Shown: piece after piece, positions 53,101 to 60,612 of the stretch | Layout of the letters: each line of letters opens with the position of its first letter | How positions within the stretch are numbered: position 1 is the stretch's first letter | DNA from: RGIG5612 sp050944475 | GTDB lineage: Bacteria > Bacillota > Clostridia > Lachnospirales > Lachnospiraceae | NCBI GenBank assembly: GCA_050944475.1 | Contig: JBMNRD010000007.1 | Location: 13,500 to 77,499 of the forward strand | Reading direction: 5' to 3' | Length of the DNA stretch: 64,000 nt | Notes under the pieces: model-generated | Database searches by the model: none | Told to the model about the DNA's origin: nothing | The model's input: only the letters and a program-made list of their open reading frames with translations | Program-made: the position numbers and the translations under genes

Positions 53101-54180
53101 AAAGTTAATCGCAGTGGAGCGTTGCAAAATAAAGGAGCCGATAAAGAAGACGGCAAAAATTACAGGCATGACATATCTTGCCTTATAACTTATTTTTGAA
53201 AGCAGCCCCATATGAATAGTCGGAGCCTTTTTTCTTGTTTTTTCCAGCCATTTATCAAGCCATAAAATCATAACCGGCAGAACTGTAAACACACAAAGCA
53301 TGCTGATGAAAACGCCCTTTGCAAGCATGATACCGAGTTCGGGACCAAGCTTGAAACTCAAGAATACAAGTGCAAGCAATCCCACCACAGTAGTGAGCGA
53401 GCTGGAAGCAATTGAAGAAAAAGAACCGGCAAGCGCCGCCTTCATGGCATCAAACTTATTGCTATGAGAATCCTTTTCCTGACGATAGCGGTTCATCAGG
53501 ATGATAGAATAGTCCATTGAAAGCGTAAGTTGAAGAATGGGCACCACGGTTGCGGTCATTTCATCCATGAACGGAAGAATAATATTTGTTCCCCAGTTGA
53601 TTACGATAGCAAAACCGATTGTAACAAGAAACAAAACAGGATCAAGCCACGAATGGGACATAATCAACAAAATGATAACGGCAAGCGCCAGCGCCACAAG
53701 GAGAAGCCATATCGGCACTTTTGTTGAAGGCAAATCGTTATTTTGATATGCCATTGTATATTCGGGAAATCCGTTCTCTATAGCGGCCTCAATAGCCAGT
53801 TCCTCATCTGTGGCATAGTCAAACTTGGTATTAACAACAAAGAGAGTATGATTTTCTTTGTTATATTCCTTGCTGCCGGCCTTGTAATTCACGCTGCTCA
53901 CATTCGGAATGGATTCAAGACGCGTCTTGACGTCGGTTATCTGTTCGGCGGTAAGGTCGTCGAACATAACATGTATTGCCGCTGTTTTTTCTGTTTCAGG
54001 AAAATCCGATTCCATAATGGAAATGCCCTGTTTCATATTTGAGCCTTTGGCCAGATATTTTGTGCGATCCCTGTTGAGCGGAACCATCGTAATAAGAATG
54101 CTGCACACAACCGTCAGCACAAGCATTATTGCCAACATAATGTAGCGGCGGTTTACCAGGAAAGCTGCAATTTTTTTCAT
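50143..54180 (-). CDS. Giant MMPL/RND-family transporter with helical-repeat insertion
   Basis: 1345 residues. Membrane helices: one at 12-32, a block at 156-310, one near 335-353, and a C-terminal block at 1187-1335. The RND-type helix-4 motifs are SMDYSIILMNRYRQE (221-235) and GATIDYGIVFCNYYRE (1246-1261), whose aspartates fit proton coupling. External loop 1 (33-155) is of normal size. Loop 2 (355-1186) is hugely enlarged by about eight degenerate 63-80 residue repeats between residues 415 and 1105. MMPL proteins export lipids, peptides or drugs. Divergent from a TetR regulator, which probably controls it. AGAGGAG precedes the ATG. Confidence 0.88.
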   Translation of the reverse strand: MKKIAAFLVNRRYIMLAIMLVLTVVCSILITMVPLNRDRTKYLAKGSNMKQGISIMESDFPETEKTAAIHVMFDDLTAEQITDVKTRLESIPNVSSVNYKAGSKEYNKENHTLFVVNTKFDYATDEELAIEAAIENGFPEYTMAYQNNDLPSTKVPIWLLLVALALAVIILLIMSHSWLDPVLFLVTIGFAIVINWGTNIILPFMDEMTATVVPILQLTLSMDYSIILMNRYRQEKDSHSNKFDAMKAALAGSFSSIASSSLTTVVGLLALVFLSFKLGPELGIMLAKGVFISMLCVFTVLPVMILWLDKWLEKTRKKAPTIHMGLLSKISYKARYVMPVIFAVFFIGSFILQRSTAINFAENGDGPLSDVFPKKNTVVVIYNNDDEEHIAGISSELEKDENVLSVLGYPNTLGKKMNAEEMYDAIKELDNETQIDEEIVRMLYFIDAEGELPTLTAAEFITFITDSVLPNETLSKHLDDDLRDNVENFKKFSDKDKLTVALTADEMAKFFDIDKKSAEQLFLYYTIQNGIADSGTMTLPTFVNFVLNTVAKDETYGAMFDAATLSSLRHMQTYTNKDTVQTERTASDLAAMLGIDENTVKTVFVLYNAGDVSDKTMTISAFLSFLCDHLMNDATFSTYFDNSAKTQMQTLNALIQLAVSKQSLSVEQMAQTLGMEEENVSGLYYLYFSTDPAFQQEVAAVTMPLGNFLELLKANATGNQLAQLAQIEQLINLAVSGQPLDAATMASITGMDVNDVAGIYMMNMTEAMTLPDFLEAALLLAPENAELQKLNQIVQLALSGAALDAATLAPIFGIDVVQVYRLFGLTLSSQKNVALGDFTGFLVNSVLTDEAYAGSFTKEQAAQLQQMNNIIQLAMSDTPLDAAAFAHIFDTDADMITTVFRLFFGADISDTTMSLRTFADFILSDAFTSDMMNQASLEQLRFLQSIMNASVNGTAFTSARLADFLGMDPSKAEQLYILFISKNGGGASWRLSPQMFVSFAVKEVLGNKDFEKYLDEHSADDLRRGHTLIEAVVSGKAYTFSEMYELLMSLTDNVSENKIEVIYLYYGGINNVSIDKKMTLPQFLTFLSDELMNDERFVDYFDKDTKTDVLNSKADLNDAIARMKSDTYSRFIITSDYADESPETYAYIEKLNELCESSLNEFYLVGNSVMVSEIEETFDSEYLRITLITAISIFVVVLLAFRNPTMPLILTLVVQCGVFITGTVIGVLSGSAYYLSLLIVQSILMGATIDYGIVFCNYYRESRESNGCMESLKMAYEGSIHTIMTSGSILVVVLGILGFLSSSAMISDVCITLSIGVFIAILLILFVLPSLVACCDRLIFRKKAR
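50866..52938 (-). repeat. Protein-level tandem repeats inside the MMPL gene
   Basis: About eight units of 63-80 residues. Each opens with L-x-A-x-x-[ML]-A-x-x-[LF]-G-[MI]-[DE], then V-x-x-[LV]-[YF]-x-L, then [MV]-[TS/A]-L-x-x-F-x-x-F, and closes with a helix ending QLA[VLM]S. Starts lie near residues 501, 585, 664, 740, 803, 880, 956 and 1038. DNA identity between units is low, so the duplication is old. Confidence 0.75.
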
Positions 54181-54230
54181 ACAGAATTACTCCTCTTGAC
54201 ATTTAATCCGAGCTTATTATAATAAACATG

Positions 54231-54298
54231 TGTTGATTATTTAACCGACAGATTTTTATTTTTGGAACGATAATCAACATTCAGGCGGTTAATGTTGA
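54231..54298. promoter_or_regulatory. Putative TetR operators between the MMPL and tetR genes
   Basis: TGTTGATTAT (54231-54240) is inverted as ATAATCAACA (54270-54279), and TCAACATT (54274-54281) is inverted as AATGTTGA (54291-54298). Both pairs share the same half-site and lie in the divergent promoter region. Confidence 0.5.
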
Positions 54299-54332
54299 GG
54301 ATTCACAAAAAGTTCTTTTTTTGGAGGGAGTT

Positions 54333-54872
54333 ATGCAGAAAAAAGAGGATCGTCGCACCAAAATGACAAAGCGCATGCTGAAAGACGCCTTGATTGAAAT
54401 GTTGAGAGAAAAGGATATATATCGTATTTCCGTTCGGGAACTTTGCGAAAAGGCAGATGTAAACCGCACCACTTTTTATAAGTATTACGGCAGTCAATTC
54501 GATCTGCTTATTGATATGGAAAATGATATGCTGGATTTTATTTCAAAGGCCATCAAACACAACGAAACCAATCAGGAGAAAATCATTGTTGCCGTTTGTC
54601 GGTATCTGGAGGATAATATTCAATTTGCAAGACTGATTATCAATAATAACGTAGATCCGGCATTTGCACACAAACTGTTTTCGCTGGATACAATAAAGGA
54701 AAGCACACAAAAAAGAATTACAGGTAGCCGAAGTGAAGCAGAATTTGAATATATTTACAACTTTCTAACCTACGGCACGTTCAGTACAATATGCGTATGG
54801 CTGAATAAGGAAGAACGGGAAACGCCCGAAGCTTTCGCTAAACTCATCAATCAAATGATGGTGAACAGGTGA
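54333..54872 (+). CDS. TetR/AcrR family transcriptional regulator
   Basis: 179 residues from ATG 54333 (GGAGGG at 54323-54328); a TTG 12 bases earlier lies inside the ribosome site. RRTKMTKRMLKDALIEMLREKDIYRISVRELCEKADVNRTTFYKYYGSQFDLL (key part ADVNRTTFYKYYGS) is the TetR DNA-binding domain. The C-terminal ligand domain resembles TetR_C_7 with FLTYGTFSTICVWL. Divergent from the MMPL gene, which it most likely represses; the ligand is unknown. Confidence 0.9.
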   Translation: MQKKEDRRTKMTKRMLKDALIEMLREKDIYRISVRELCEKADVNRTTFYKYYGSQFDLLIDMENDMLDFISKAIKHNETNQEKIIVAVCRYLEDNIQFARLIINNNVDPAFAHKLFSLDTIKESTQKRITGSRSEAEFEYIYNFLTYGTFSTICVWLNKEERETPEAFAKLINQMMVNR

Positions 54873-54873
54873 G

Positions 54874-55770
54874 TTAATCACCCGCCTTTTTTTTGAATTC
54901 CAGACTGCTTGTTATGGTTGCCGCTAAAATCAGGACAGCCCCGATTATTCCGAGCACTGTCATTCTTTCGTGAAGAATAACCGCTGACAGCACAAGGGCG
55001 GTCACGGGGCCTATATAATTGAAAATGGCCACTGTTTGGGCCATAAGTCCATCCATACTGCCAAAAAGCAGCGCATATGCCACCCCTGTGTGAACAAGTC
55101 CCATAACAAGGACGGCTAAGGCTACCTTAATATCCGGCTGGATGTTTCTGAAATCTTCTGTCAAAAGGACATAAGGAATCATCACGATGGCCGCGAAGCC
55201 CATTTGAATAATTGTTTTATTAAAGGCGTCAATTCCCGGAGTCTTTTTGTTTATAATCATAATCATGCTATAGCACAAAGCTGAGCCAAGCCCCAAGAGG
55301 ATACCCTTACTTTCGGAAGGAGCAATAGGGGCGCTTTCCGCAACCCCCGATACAAAAACCATACCGACAATGGCCGCAAGGGCACATAAGCTGTTTTTCA
55401 GAGTAAGCTTCTCCTTGAAGAAAATCGGAGAGACCAGTATTACAATCACCGACGCCATGCAATAACAAAGGGTGACAGTGGATACGTTGGCATTATTGTA
55501 GGCTTCAAGCAGCAGCATCCAGTTGATGCCGTTGAGGGCTCCGCTGATTGCCAGCCAAATAAGTTTGCGTTTGTTGATGCCTTGGCGGAGTTTTCCGCCT
55601 TTGATTTTCACCACTAAGATCAGGAACAGCGCACCGATTACTCCCCTGCAAAAAGACAGCAGTCCCGAAGACAGAGGCACGTATCTCCTAAAAACACCCA
55701 CAGTCCCGAAAATCAGCATGGATATTGTCAGGGCAATTAATGATTTAATTTTGTTGCTTCTCTGATTCAT
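54874..55770 (-). CDS. EamA/DMT superfamily transporter
   Basis: 298 residues, ten transmembrane helices in two repeated halves. RRYVPLSSGLLSFCRGVIGALFL (key FCRGVIGALF) in the first half and HTGVAYALLFGSMDGL plus IGPVTALVLSAVILHERMT in the second are EamA features. Exports or imports small metabolites, direction and substrate unknown. Its start directly abuts the stop of the TRIC gene; its end is 1 base from the convergent tetR stop. Confidence 0.87.
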   Translation of the reverse strand: MNQRSNKIKSLIALTISMLIFGTVGVFRRYVPLSSGLLSFCRGVIGALFLILVVKIKGGKLRQGINKRKLIWLAISGALNGINWMLLLEAYNNANVSTVTLCYCMASVIVILVSPIFFKEKLTLKNSLCALAAIVGMVFVSGVAESAPIAPSESKGILLGLGSALCYSMIMIINKKTPGIDAFNKTIIQMGFAAIVMIPYVLLTEDFRNIQPDIKVALAVLVMGLVHTGVAYALLFGSMDGLMAQTVAIFNYIGPVTALVLSAVILHERMTVLGIIGAVLILAATITSSLEFKKKAGD

Positions 55771-56397
55771 TTATTTCGCCTTCGGTAGGCTCCATCTGAA
55801 TTTAGCCGCCAAAAGTCTCAGTATGAAAATCACCACGAAGCCCGCGCTCATGGCAATGATTTCCCCGGTGTGTCTCCACAAAACGGCGCATATAATTGCT
55901 CCGATCAGCGATGCGCTGGCGTAGAAATGTTTTACAAATACGAAAGGCGTTTTTCCGGCCATGATATCCCTTAATATACCGCCTCCTACGCCGGTGATTA
56001 CACCCACGAATACCAATAAGAAGCCGTTCTCCTGATGGCCCGAAAGAATAGCCGTTTTGATGCCGATGACGGTAAATATTCCAAGGCCCAGCGAATCCAT
56101 GATCAGCAATGTTATTTCATTGGTACGCGGCCTTTTATTGAGAATCCTTCGGACGGCCGGGATAAAGAAAATCAGCGCGACCGCCACAGCCACCGCCGCA
56201 TAAATCGGGTTCCTGAACATCTGCGGCGGAGTATTGCCCAGTATTAAATCCCTTGTAATACCGCCGCCCAAGGCGGTCATCACGCCCAGGATGGCAACAC
56301 CGAAAATATCCATCTTCTTTTCAATGGCTATCATTGCGCCGGATATGGAAAAGGCAACCGTCCCGATCAATTCGATTATCAAAAAAACCTGTTCCAT
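55771..56397 (-). CDS. TRIC/UPF0126 family cation channel
   Basis: 208 residues with seven helices in two Gly-rich repeats: LGVMTALGGGITRDLILG and FVGVITGVGGGILRDIMAG. These match the bacterial TRIC channel family (formerly YicG/UPF0126), K+-permeable trimers in tested cases. Co-transcribed with the downstream DMT gene, with no bases between stop and start. Confidence 0.88.
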   Translation of the reverse strand: MEQVFLIIELIGTVAFSISGAMIAIEKKMDIFGVAILGVMTALGGGITRDLILGNTPPQMFRNPIYAAVAVAVALIFFIPAVRRILNKRPRTNEITLLIMDSLGLGIFTVIGIKTAILSGHQENGFLLVFVGVITGVGGGILRDIMAGKTPFVFVKHFYASASLIGAIICAVLWRHTGEIIAMSAGFVVIFILRLLAAKFRWSLPKAK

Positions 56398-56760
56398 AAA
56401 AATCTGTTCCTTAAATTATTCCCTTCAACCGAAATTATACATTTCTTTCTTTAGGGGGTCAATGTAATCTGTATACAGGGATGAACGCCGCGCAAGAACT
56501 TCTGTTTCGGGAAAAAGATACATTTGATTCATTTAACTTGATTTTGACGGGTTTACGACCGGCGAAGGCATTATTTGATTGGACGTTTTGCAATTTCCGT
56601 GTATAATACACACAATCCGTTTCAGCGATGCGACGCAGACGAACCAATGCAATGCAGATGACTCGGTGCGACACAGACAGCTCAAACGGACAACAGAACT
56701 ATTTTATTTAAAAGAGAGTTTCACGACAACACAAACCTGGCACGGTAGAGGAGGTACCCC
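56398..56760 (+). promoter_or_regulatory. 363-base intergenic region: promoter and long leader of the DUF1538-PII operon
   Basis: No convincing gene. TATAAT at 56602-56607 has TTGGAC (weak -35) 17 bases upstream at 56579-56584. The predicted leader is about 150 bases and ends with a near-perfect ribosome site AGGAGGT at 56749-56755. I see no strong terminator or known riboswitch in the leader. Confidence 0.5.
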
Positions 56761-58281
56761 ATAAACGAACTGCTTACTAAATTCAAAGAAGTCCTGGCGG
56801 CTGTTTTACCGATTACTGTTATTGTTTTAGTGCTTCACTTTACCATCACTCCGCTGGACACTAAAGAGATAATCGCATTTCTTATAGGCTCTGCGCTGGT
56901 CATCGTCGGGCTTACAGTGTTTCTTTTCGGCATTGATCAAGGCCTTGAGCCCATCGGTCAGGGCATAGGCAATGCATTGGCTCACACAAACAAACTTGCG
57001 ATTTTCATCACCGTCAGCCTGATTTTGGGGTTTTTCATCTCTTTTGCCGAGCCGGATCTTCATATACTTGCAAAACAGGTGGACAGTGTCACCTCGGGAC
57101 AATTTGATAATCTCTTTATGGTGACTGTGGTCTCCATAGGGCTCGGAGTTATGATGACTCTCGGCATGTTGCGTATACTGAAGGGAGTGAGATTAAAATA
57201 TGTATTCACAGCCGCTTACGGCCTGATATTTATTTTATCCCTTTTCTCAACGTCGGATTTTTTGGCGATAGCTTTTGATTCATCAGGAGCCACCACGGGA
57301 GCGATTACGGTTCCCTTTATGCTTGCGCTGGCTGCCGGCGTTTCGTCCATGAAAAAAGACAGCAAGCTGGGCGAGGCGGACAGTTTCGGGTTGGTCGGAA
57401 TTTCATCCTCAGGCGCGATTCTCGGCGTTTTAATCGCGGGAATTTTCTTAAACATCGAAAAACTAAGCGGCGCCCTGCCTGAAGCCGGAGTAACGGAAGG
57501 AAATCTGCTTCAAATGTACGGCTCAAAGCTGGGAAGCACAGCGTTTGAATCTTTTATATCTTTATTGCCCATTTTGATAATGTATGTGCTTTTTCAAATT
57601 TTTTCATTCAAGCACAACAAAAAAAGAGTCTTAAATATCGTACGCGGTGTAATCTTCACATTTATAGGCCTTGTAATATTTATGCTGGGTGTCAACGGCG
57701 GGTTTATGGAAATCGGCGCCCAGCTGGGCAAAAAACTTGCCTCTATGGACTCAAAAGCACCCGTTCTCTTAGTCTCGCTGCTTCTCGGTCTTACCACGGT
57801 CCTTGCGGAGCCTGCCGTCATAGTTTTAACGCATCAGGTGGAAGATATCACGGGCGGTTCCGTCAAGCGAAAACTTGTGCTGTTCTTTCTTTCCGTGGCT
57901 GTGGGCGCATCCATCTTTATGTCCGCTCTGCGGATACTGATACCGGGTATAAAGCTGTGGATGTATATCCTGCCGGGCTTTGCCCTTGCCGTCGTCCTTG
58001 CCTATTTTGTTCCCGATTTGTTTGTGGGCATTGCATTTGATGCCGGCGGCGTTGCCTCGGGCCCCATGACTGCCTCCTTTTCTCTGGCCTTTGTTCAGGG
58101 AATAGCCGCGGAAGTGCCTACAGCCGATATAGTGGCTGACGGTTTCGGAATGATAGCCATTGTAGCGATGATGCCGATAATAGCGATAGAAACACTCGGC
58201 GCCCTTTATCAATTCAAATTACGTAAAGCTTCTAAAAAAATGTCGGACGCCGGCCTGCCAAGCGGAGGTAAAAATGAATAG
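56761..58281 (+). CDS. DUF1538 family membrane transporter, apparently starting at ATA
   Basis: 506 residues if read from ATA 56761. The open frame between the stop at 56746 and GTG 56830 contains no ATG, GTG or TTG, yet residues from 56761 (NELLTKFKEVLAAVLPITVI) are what the family N-terminus looks like. AGGAGGT ends 5 bases before the ATA. The body has two repeats, each with G-x-FISFAEPDLHILA or LTTVLAEPAVIVLTHQ, and a FDSSGATTGAITVPF or FDAGGVASGPMTASF loop: an inverted or tandem duplicated 12-helix transporter. Substrate unknown. The end overlaps the PII gene by 8 bases. Confidence 0.8.
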   Translation: MNELLTKFKEVLAAVLPITVIVLVLHFTITPLDTKEIIAFLIGSALVIVGLTVFLFGIDQGLEPIGQGIGNALAHTNKLAIFITVSLILGFFISFAEPDLHILAKQVDSVTSGQFDNLFMVTVVSIGLGVMMTLGMLRILKGVRLKYVFTAAYGLIFILSLFSTSDFLAIAFDSSGATTGAITVPFMLALAAGVSSMKKDSKLGEADSFGLVGISSSGAILGVLIAGIFLNIEKLSGALPEAGVTEGNLLQMYGSKLGSTAFESFISLLPILIMYVLFQIFSFKHNKKRVLNIVRGVIFTFIGLVIFMLGVNGGFMEIGAQLGKKLASMDSKAPVLLVSLLLGLTTVLAEPAVIVLTHQVEDITGGSVKRKLVLFFLSVAVGASIFMSALRILIPGIKLWMYILPGFALAVVLAYFVPDLFVGIAFDAGGVASGPMTASFSLAFVQGIAAEVPTADIVADGFGMIAIVAMMPIIAIETLGALYQFKLRKASKKMSDAGLPSGGKNE

Positions 58282-58966
58282 ACAAGAAGGAAAAATTACG
58301 ACAAATAAACCGCTGGTAATAATGACCTTGATTCTCAGCGAACAACAATCCCAAAAATGTGCCAGGATAGCCAAAGAGGTCGGTCTTCGCGGCGGGATGA
58401 CGATTATAGGCAAAGGCACGGTTAAAGGCACCGTGTTGAATTTGCTGGGAATAAAAAGTCAAAAAAAAGAAATCATCAGCTTTTTAATATCAAAAGACAG
58501 CTCAGAGGAATTGATGGAGCATTTTACAAAAGCTTTAGGACTGACCGAACCGGGGCACGGAATTATTTATTTAACACCTGTAATTGTTGCGAGCCTGACG
58601 GTAGAGGGCAAGCAAGTCATCATGAAAGCGGTCGAGGAGGAGGGAGAAAACGGTATGTTTAAAAAACTGACAGTGATAGTGGATCGCGGAATGAGCGAGG
58701 AAGTTATGGATATTGCCCGCAAGGCGGGTGTCAAAGGCGGCACAATCATGCACGGCAGAGGTACAGGCGCGGAACATACGGCAAAGCTTTTCGGCATGGA
58801 GATTGAACCCGAAAAGGAACTGGTCATAATCCTTACGCCGAGCGGCCTGATTGATAAAGTGGTGGAAGAATTGTTCCGGGAACTGAAACTGGAGAACCCG
58901 GGCAACGGCATCCTGTTTGTGGAGCCTGTTTTGGGCGTGCGGGGTCTTTTGGATTTGGAAAACTAA
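58274..58966 (+). CDS. Tandem double PII-like signalling protein
   Basis: 230 residues containing two PII-type ferredoxin-fold domains: residues ~13-115 (GLRGGMTIIGKGTVKG..., GHGIIYLTP) and ~128-228 (GVKGGTIMHGRGTGAEHTAKLFGMEI..., NGILFVEPVLGVRGL). Each carries the glycine-rich nucleotide-loop pattern and a C-terminal strand. PII proteins gate transporters by binding ATP, ADP or other small effectors. Its 8-base overlap with the DUF1538 gene strongly suggests it regulates that transporter. The T-loop Tyr typical of GlnB is not evident. Confidence 0.8.
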   Translation: MNRQEGKITTNKPLVIMTLILSEQQSQKCARIAKEVGLRGGMTIIGKGTVKGTVLNLLGIKSQKKEIISFLISKDSSEELMEHFTKALGLTEPGHGIIYLTPVIVASLTVEGKQVIMKAVEEEGENGMFKKLTVIVDRGMSEEVMDIARKAGVKGGTIMHGRGTGAEHTAKLFGMEIEPEKELVIILTPSGLIDKVVEELFRELKLENPGNGILFVEPVLGVRGLLDLEN

Positions 58967-59160
58967 TCATCCGGGTCGTCAAAGATCTCGTCGATCAAAA
59001 ACATTTCTTCGATGCTGTACGGACGGTTCTTTTCTTCCTGCTTCATTTTCTTATAGGTCTCTTTGTCCACCTCAATGATGCGTGTTTCCATCACGGTTTT
59101 TCGGATTCCGAAAAGGCCGCGCCTTTCGATGGGGATCTGTATCTTAACTTTGTATTTCAT
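58963..59160 (-). CDS. Small protein of unknown function (65 residues)
   Basis: MKYKVKIQIPIERRGLFGI then a charged helix and an acidic end (FDDPDD). It starts inside the last 17 bases of the HAD gene, with GTGAGGTG before the ATG, so it is translationally coupled. Its end overlaps the convergent PII gene by 4 bases. I do not recognise a family; the beta-rich start and helical end suggest a small soluble partner protein. Confidence 0.6.
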   Translation of the reverse strand: MKYKVKIQIPIERRGLFGIRKTVMETRIIEVDKETYKKMKQEEKNRPYSIEEMFLIDEIFDDPDD

Positions 59161-59740
59161 TTTTCACCTCACTCCAGGGAACAGCTCTTTTATTTTTAAT
59201 TAAAAAGCTGTTTTTAGCAAGCCTTGCCAAAGGCAAATCAGATTGCGAATCGGAATAGAAATTGTTTATGCTTATGCTTTTACCGTACCGCTCATAAAAT
59301 CTTCTCACCTTTTCTTCTCCGGAGCAGTTTTCTCCGCTGTAAATGCCGGTATGCTTATCTACAACAGAGCATATTAATTGCACATTAAGTTTATTGCATA
59401 TGTAGCTTAACAAAAAATCCGGCGAGGCGGAAATAATAAGGTCGCTTTCTTTGGAAACGCTTTTATACCATTCCTGTATTCGTTTTTCATGCACATCCCA
59501 GAACGCGGCAACAGCCGAATCGATGTTATCTATTCTTCTCAGAAAGCTGTAAAATATTTCCTTGAACTGTGTCTTTGTAATCTTCCCGAGTTTATATTGC
59601 AAAGCGGCTTTAAGTTGTCGCGGCAAAAACAAAATCAGCTTCGGATTCTTAATTAAGCAGTATTTATAAAAATCAAAAGTGCTGTCACCGTCATATATGG
59701 TGCCGTCAAAATCGTAAACGTTTATACACTCTTCAAACAT
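59144..59740 (-). CDS. HAD-superfamily phosphatase (PSPase-like, IB)
   Basis: 198 residues. VYDFDGTIYDGDSTFDFYKYC (motif I DFDGT), LIISASPDF (motif II), GEEKVRRFYERYG (motif III Lys) and YSDSQSDLPLARLA (motif IV) are all present. HAD-IB phosphatases with this look often occur fused or next to UbiA prenyltransferases, where they may remove phosphate from a polyprenyl-phosphate sugar. It overlaps the UbiA gene by 8 bases. Confidence 0.85.
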   Translation of the reverse strand: MFEECINVYDFDGTIYDGDSTFDFYKYCLIKNPKLILFLPRQLKAALQYKLGKITKTQFKEIFYSFLRRIDNIDSAVAAFWDVHEKRIQEWYKSVSKESDLIISASPDFLLSYICNKLNVQLICSVVDKHTGIYSGENCSGEEKVRRFYERYGKSISINNFYSDSQSDLPLARLAKNSFLIKNKRAVPWSEVKNEIQS

Positions 59741-60590
59741 AAAGCAACAATCCCATCATGATAATGTAAATCGCGCACAAAATCAGCAACTTTTTATCAC
59801 GCAGAAGAACTTCAACAGGATCTCCGTCGGAATCGCCTTCGATGTTCATGCTGTAAGCCATAGATATTAAAAGTACCAAAGGGACAGTCCAGATTATCAT
59901 CCGGCCGTTGTTCATCGTATTTTTTTTATCCATTGCCCAAAGCGCATAAAAGGCATTGGCCAGACCGAGGCACATATACATGATTTTGTCCAGAAACTTT
60001 TCGGAATAATATTTCAGTGTTGCCCTTGTTTCTCCGGCTGAAACTCGCTTCAGCTCATTTCTTCTCTTTCCCAATGCGAAATAAAAAGAAACTGAAATCA
60101 CCGTCAGATACAGCCAGTCCGAGACCGCGATGTCCGTAATAATCGCTCCGTAAAGAACTCTGATTACAAACCCGGAAACAAGAATAAAAATATCTATAAT
60201 CGGCAGATTTTTTAATCCGAAGCTGTAAGCAATGTTAAGGATAATATAGGCGCCAAGGAGCGCAATTGCGACGGGATTATAAATCGGGATGCTTGCAACG
60301 GCCGCGACAACAAACAGAAAGGCCATCAAGATGCAGGCATTCTTAACAGTTACTGCGCCGGAAGCAACGGGCCTGTTGCGTTTAGTCGGGTGGCAGCGGT
60401 CTTTTTCGCGATCTTTTATGTCATTGATTATATATATCGCGGAAGAGGCGGCGCAGAATGCCGCAAACCCGATTGCTCCGGCAATCAATTTATCCACAGA
60501 GAAAAACTGCCCGCTGAATGCTAAAGCCGCAAATACCAGCAGGTTTTTAACGTAATGGTGTACTCTCATTAGTTTCAGATATTTTTTCAT
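59733..60590 (-). CDS. UbiA-family prenyltransferase, polyprenyl-phosphate phosphoribosyltransferase-like
   Basis: 285 residues from ATG 60590 (a GTG four codons earlier is the alternative). LMRVHHYVKNLLVFAALAFSG opens the protein (first 10-15 residues diagnostic), and SAIYIINDIKDREKDRCHPTKRNRP (core NDIKDREKD) is the Asp-rich metal motif. This matches decaprenyl-phosphate 5-phosphoribosyltransferases of arabinan-making bacteria. Nine hydrophobic helices. It should couple phosphoribose or a related group to a lipid carrier for the neighbouring glycan enzymes. Confidence 0.82.
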   Translation of the reverse strand: MKKYLKLMRVHHYVKNLLVFAALAFSGQFFSVDKLIAGAIGFAAFCAASSAIYIINDIKDREKDRCHPTKRNRPVASGAVTVKNACILMAFLFVVAAVASIPIYNPVAIALLGAYIILNIAYSFGLKNLPIIDIFILVSGFVIRVLYGAIITDIAVSDWLYLTVISVSFYFALGKRRNELKRVSAGETRATLKYYSEKFLDKIMYMCLGLANAFYALWAMDKKNTMNNGRMIIWTVPLVLLISMAYSMNIEGDSDGDPVEVLLRDKKLLILCAIYIIMMGLLLYV

Positions 60591-60612
60591 TCCGGATACC
60601 ACAGCCTTGTTT

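Noticed and set aside
56459..56674. 71-codon minus-strand frame in the gap before the DUF1538 gene
   Set aside because: Covers the likely promoter, lacks a ribosome site and resembles no family.
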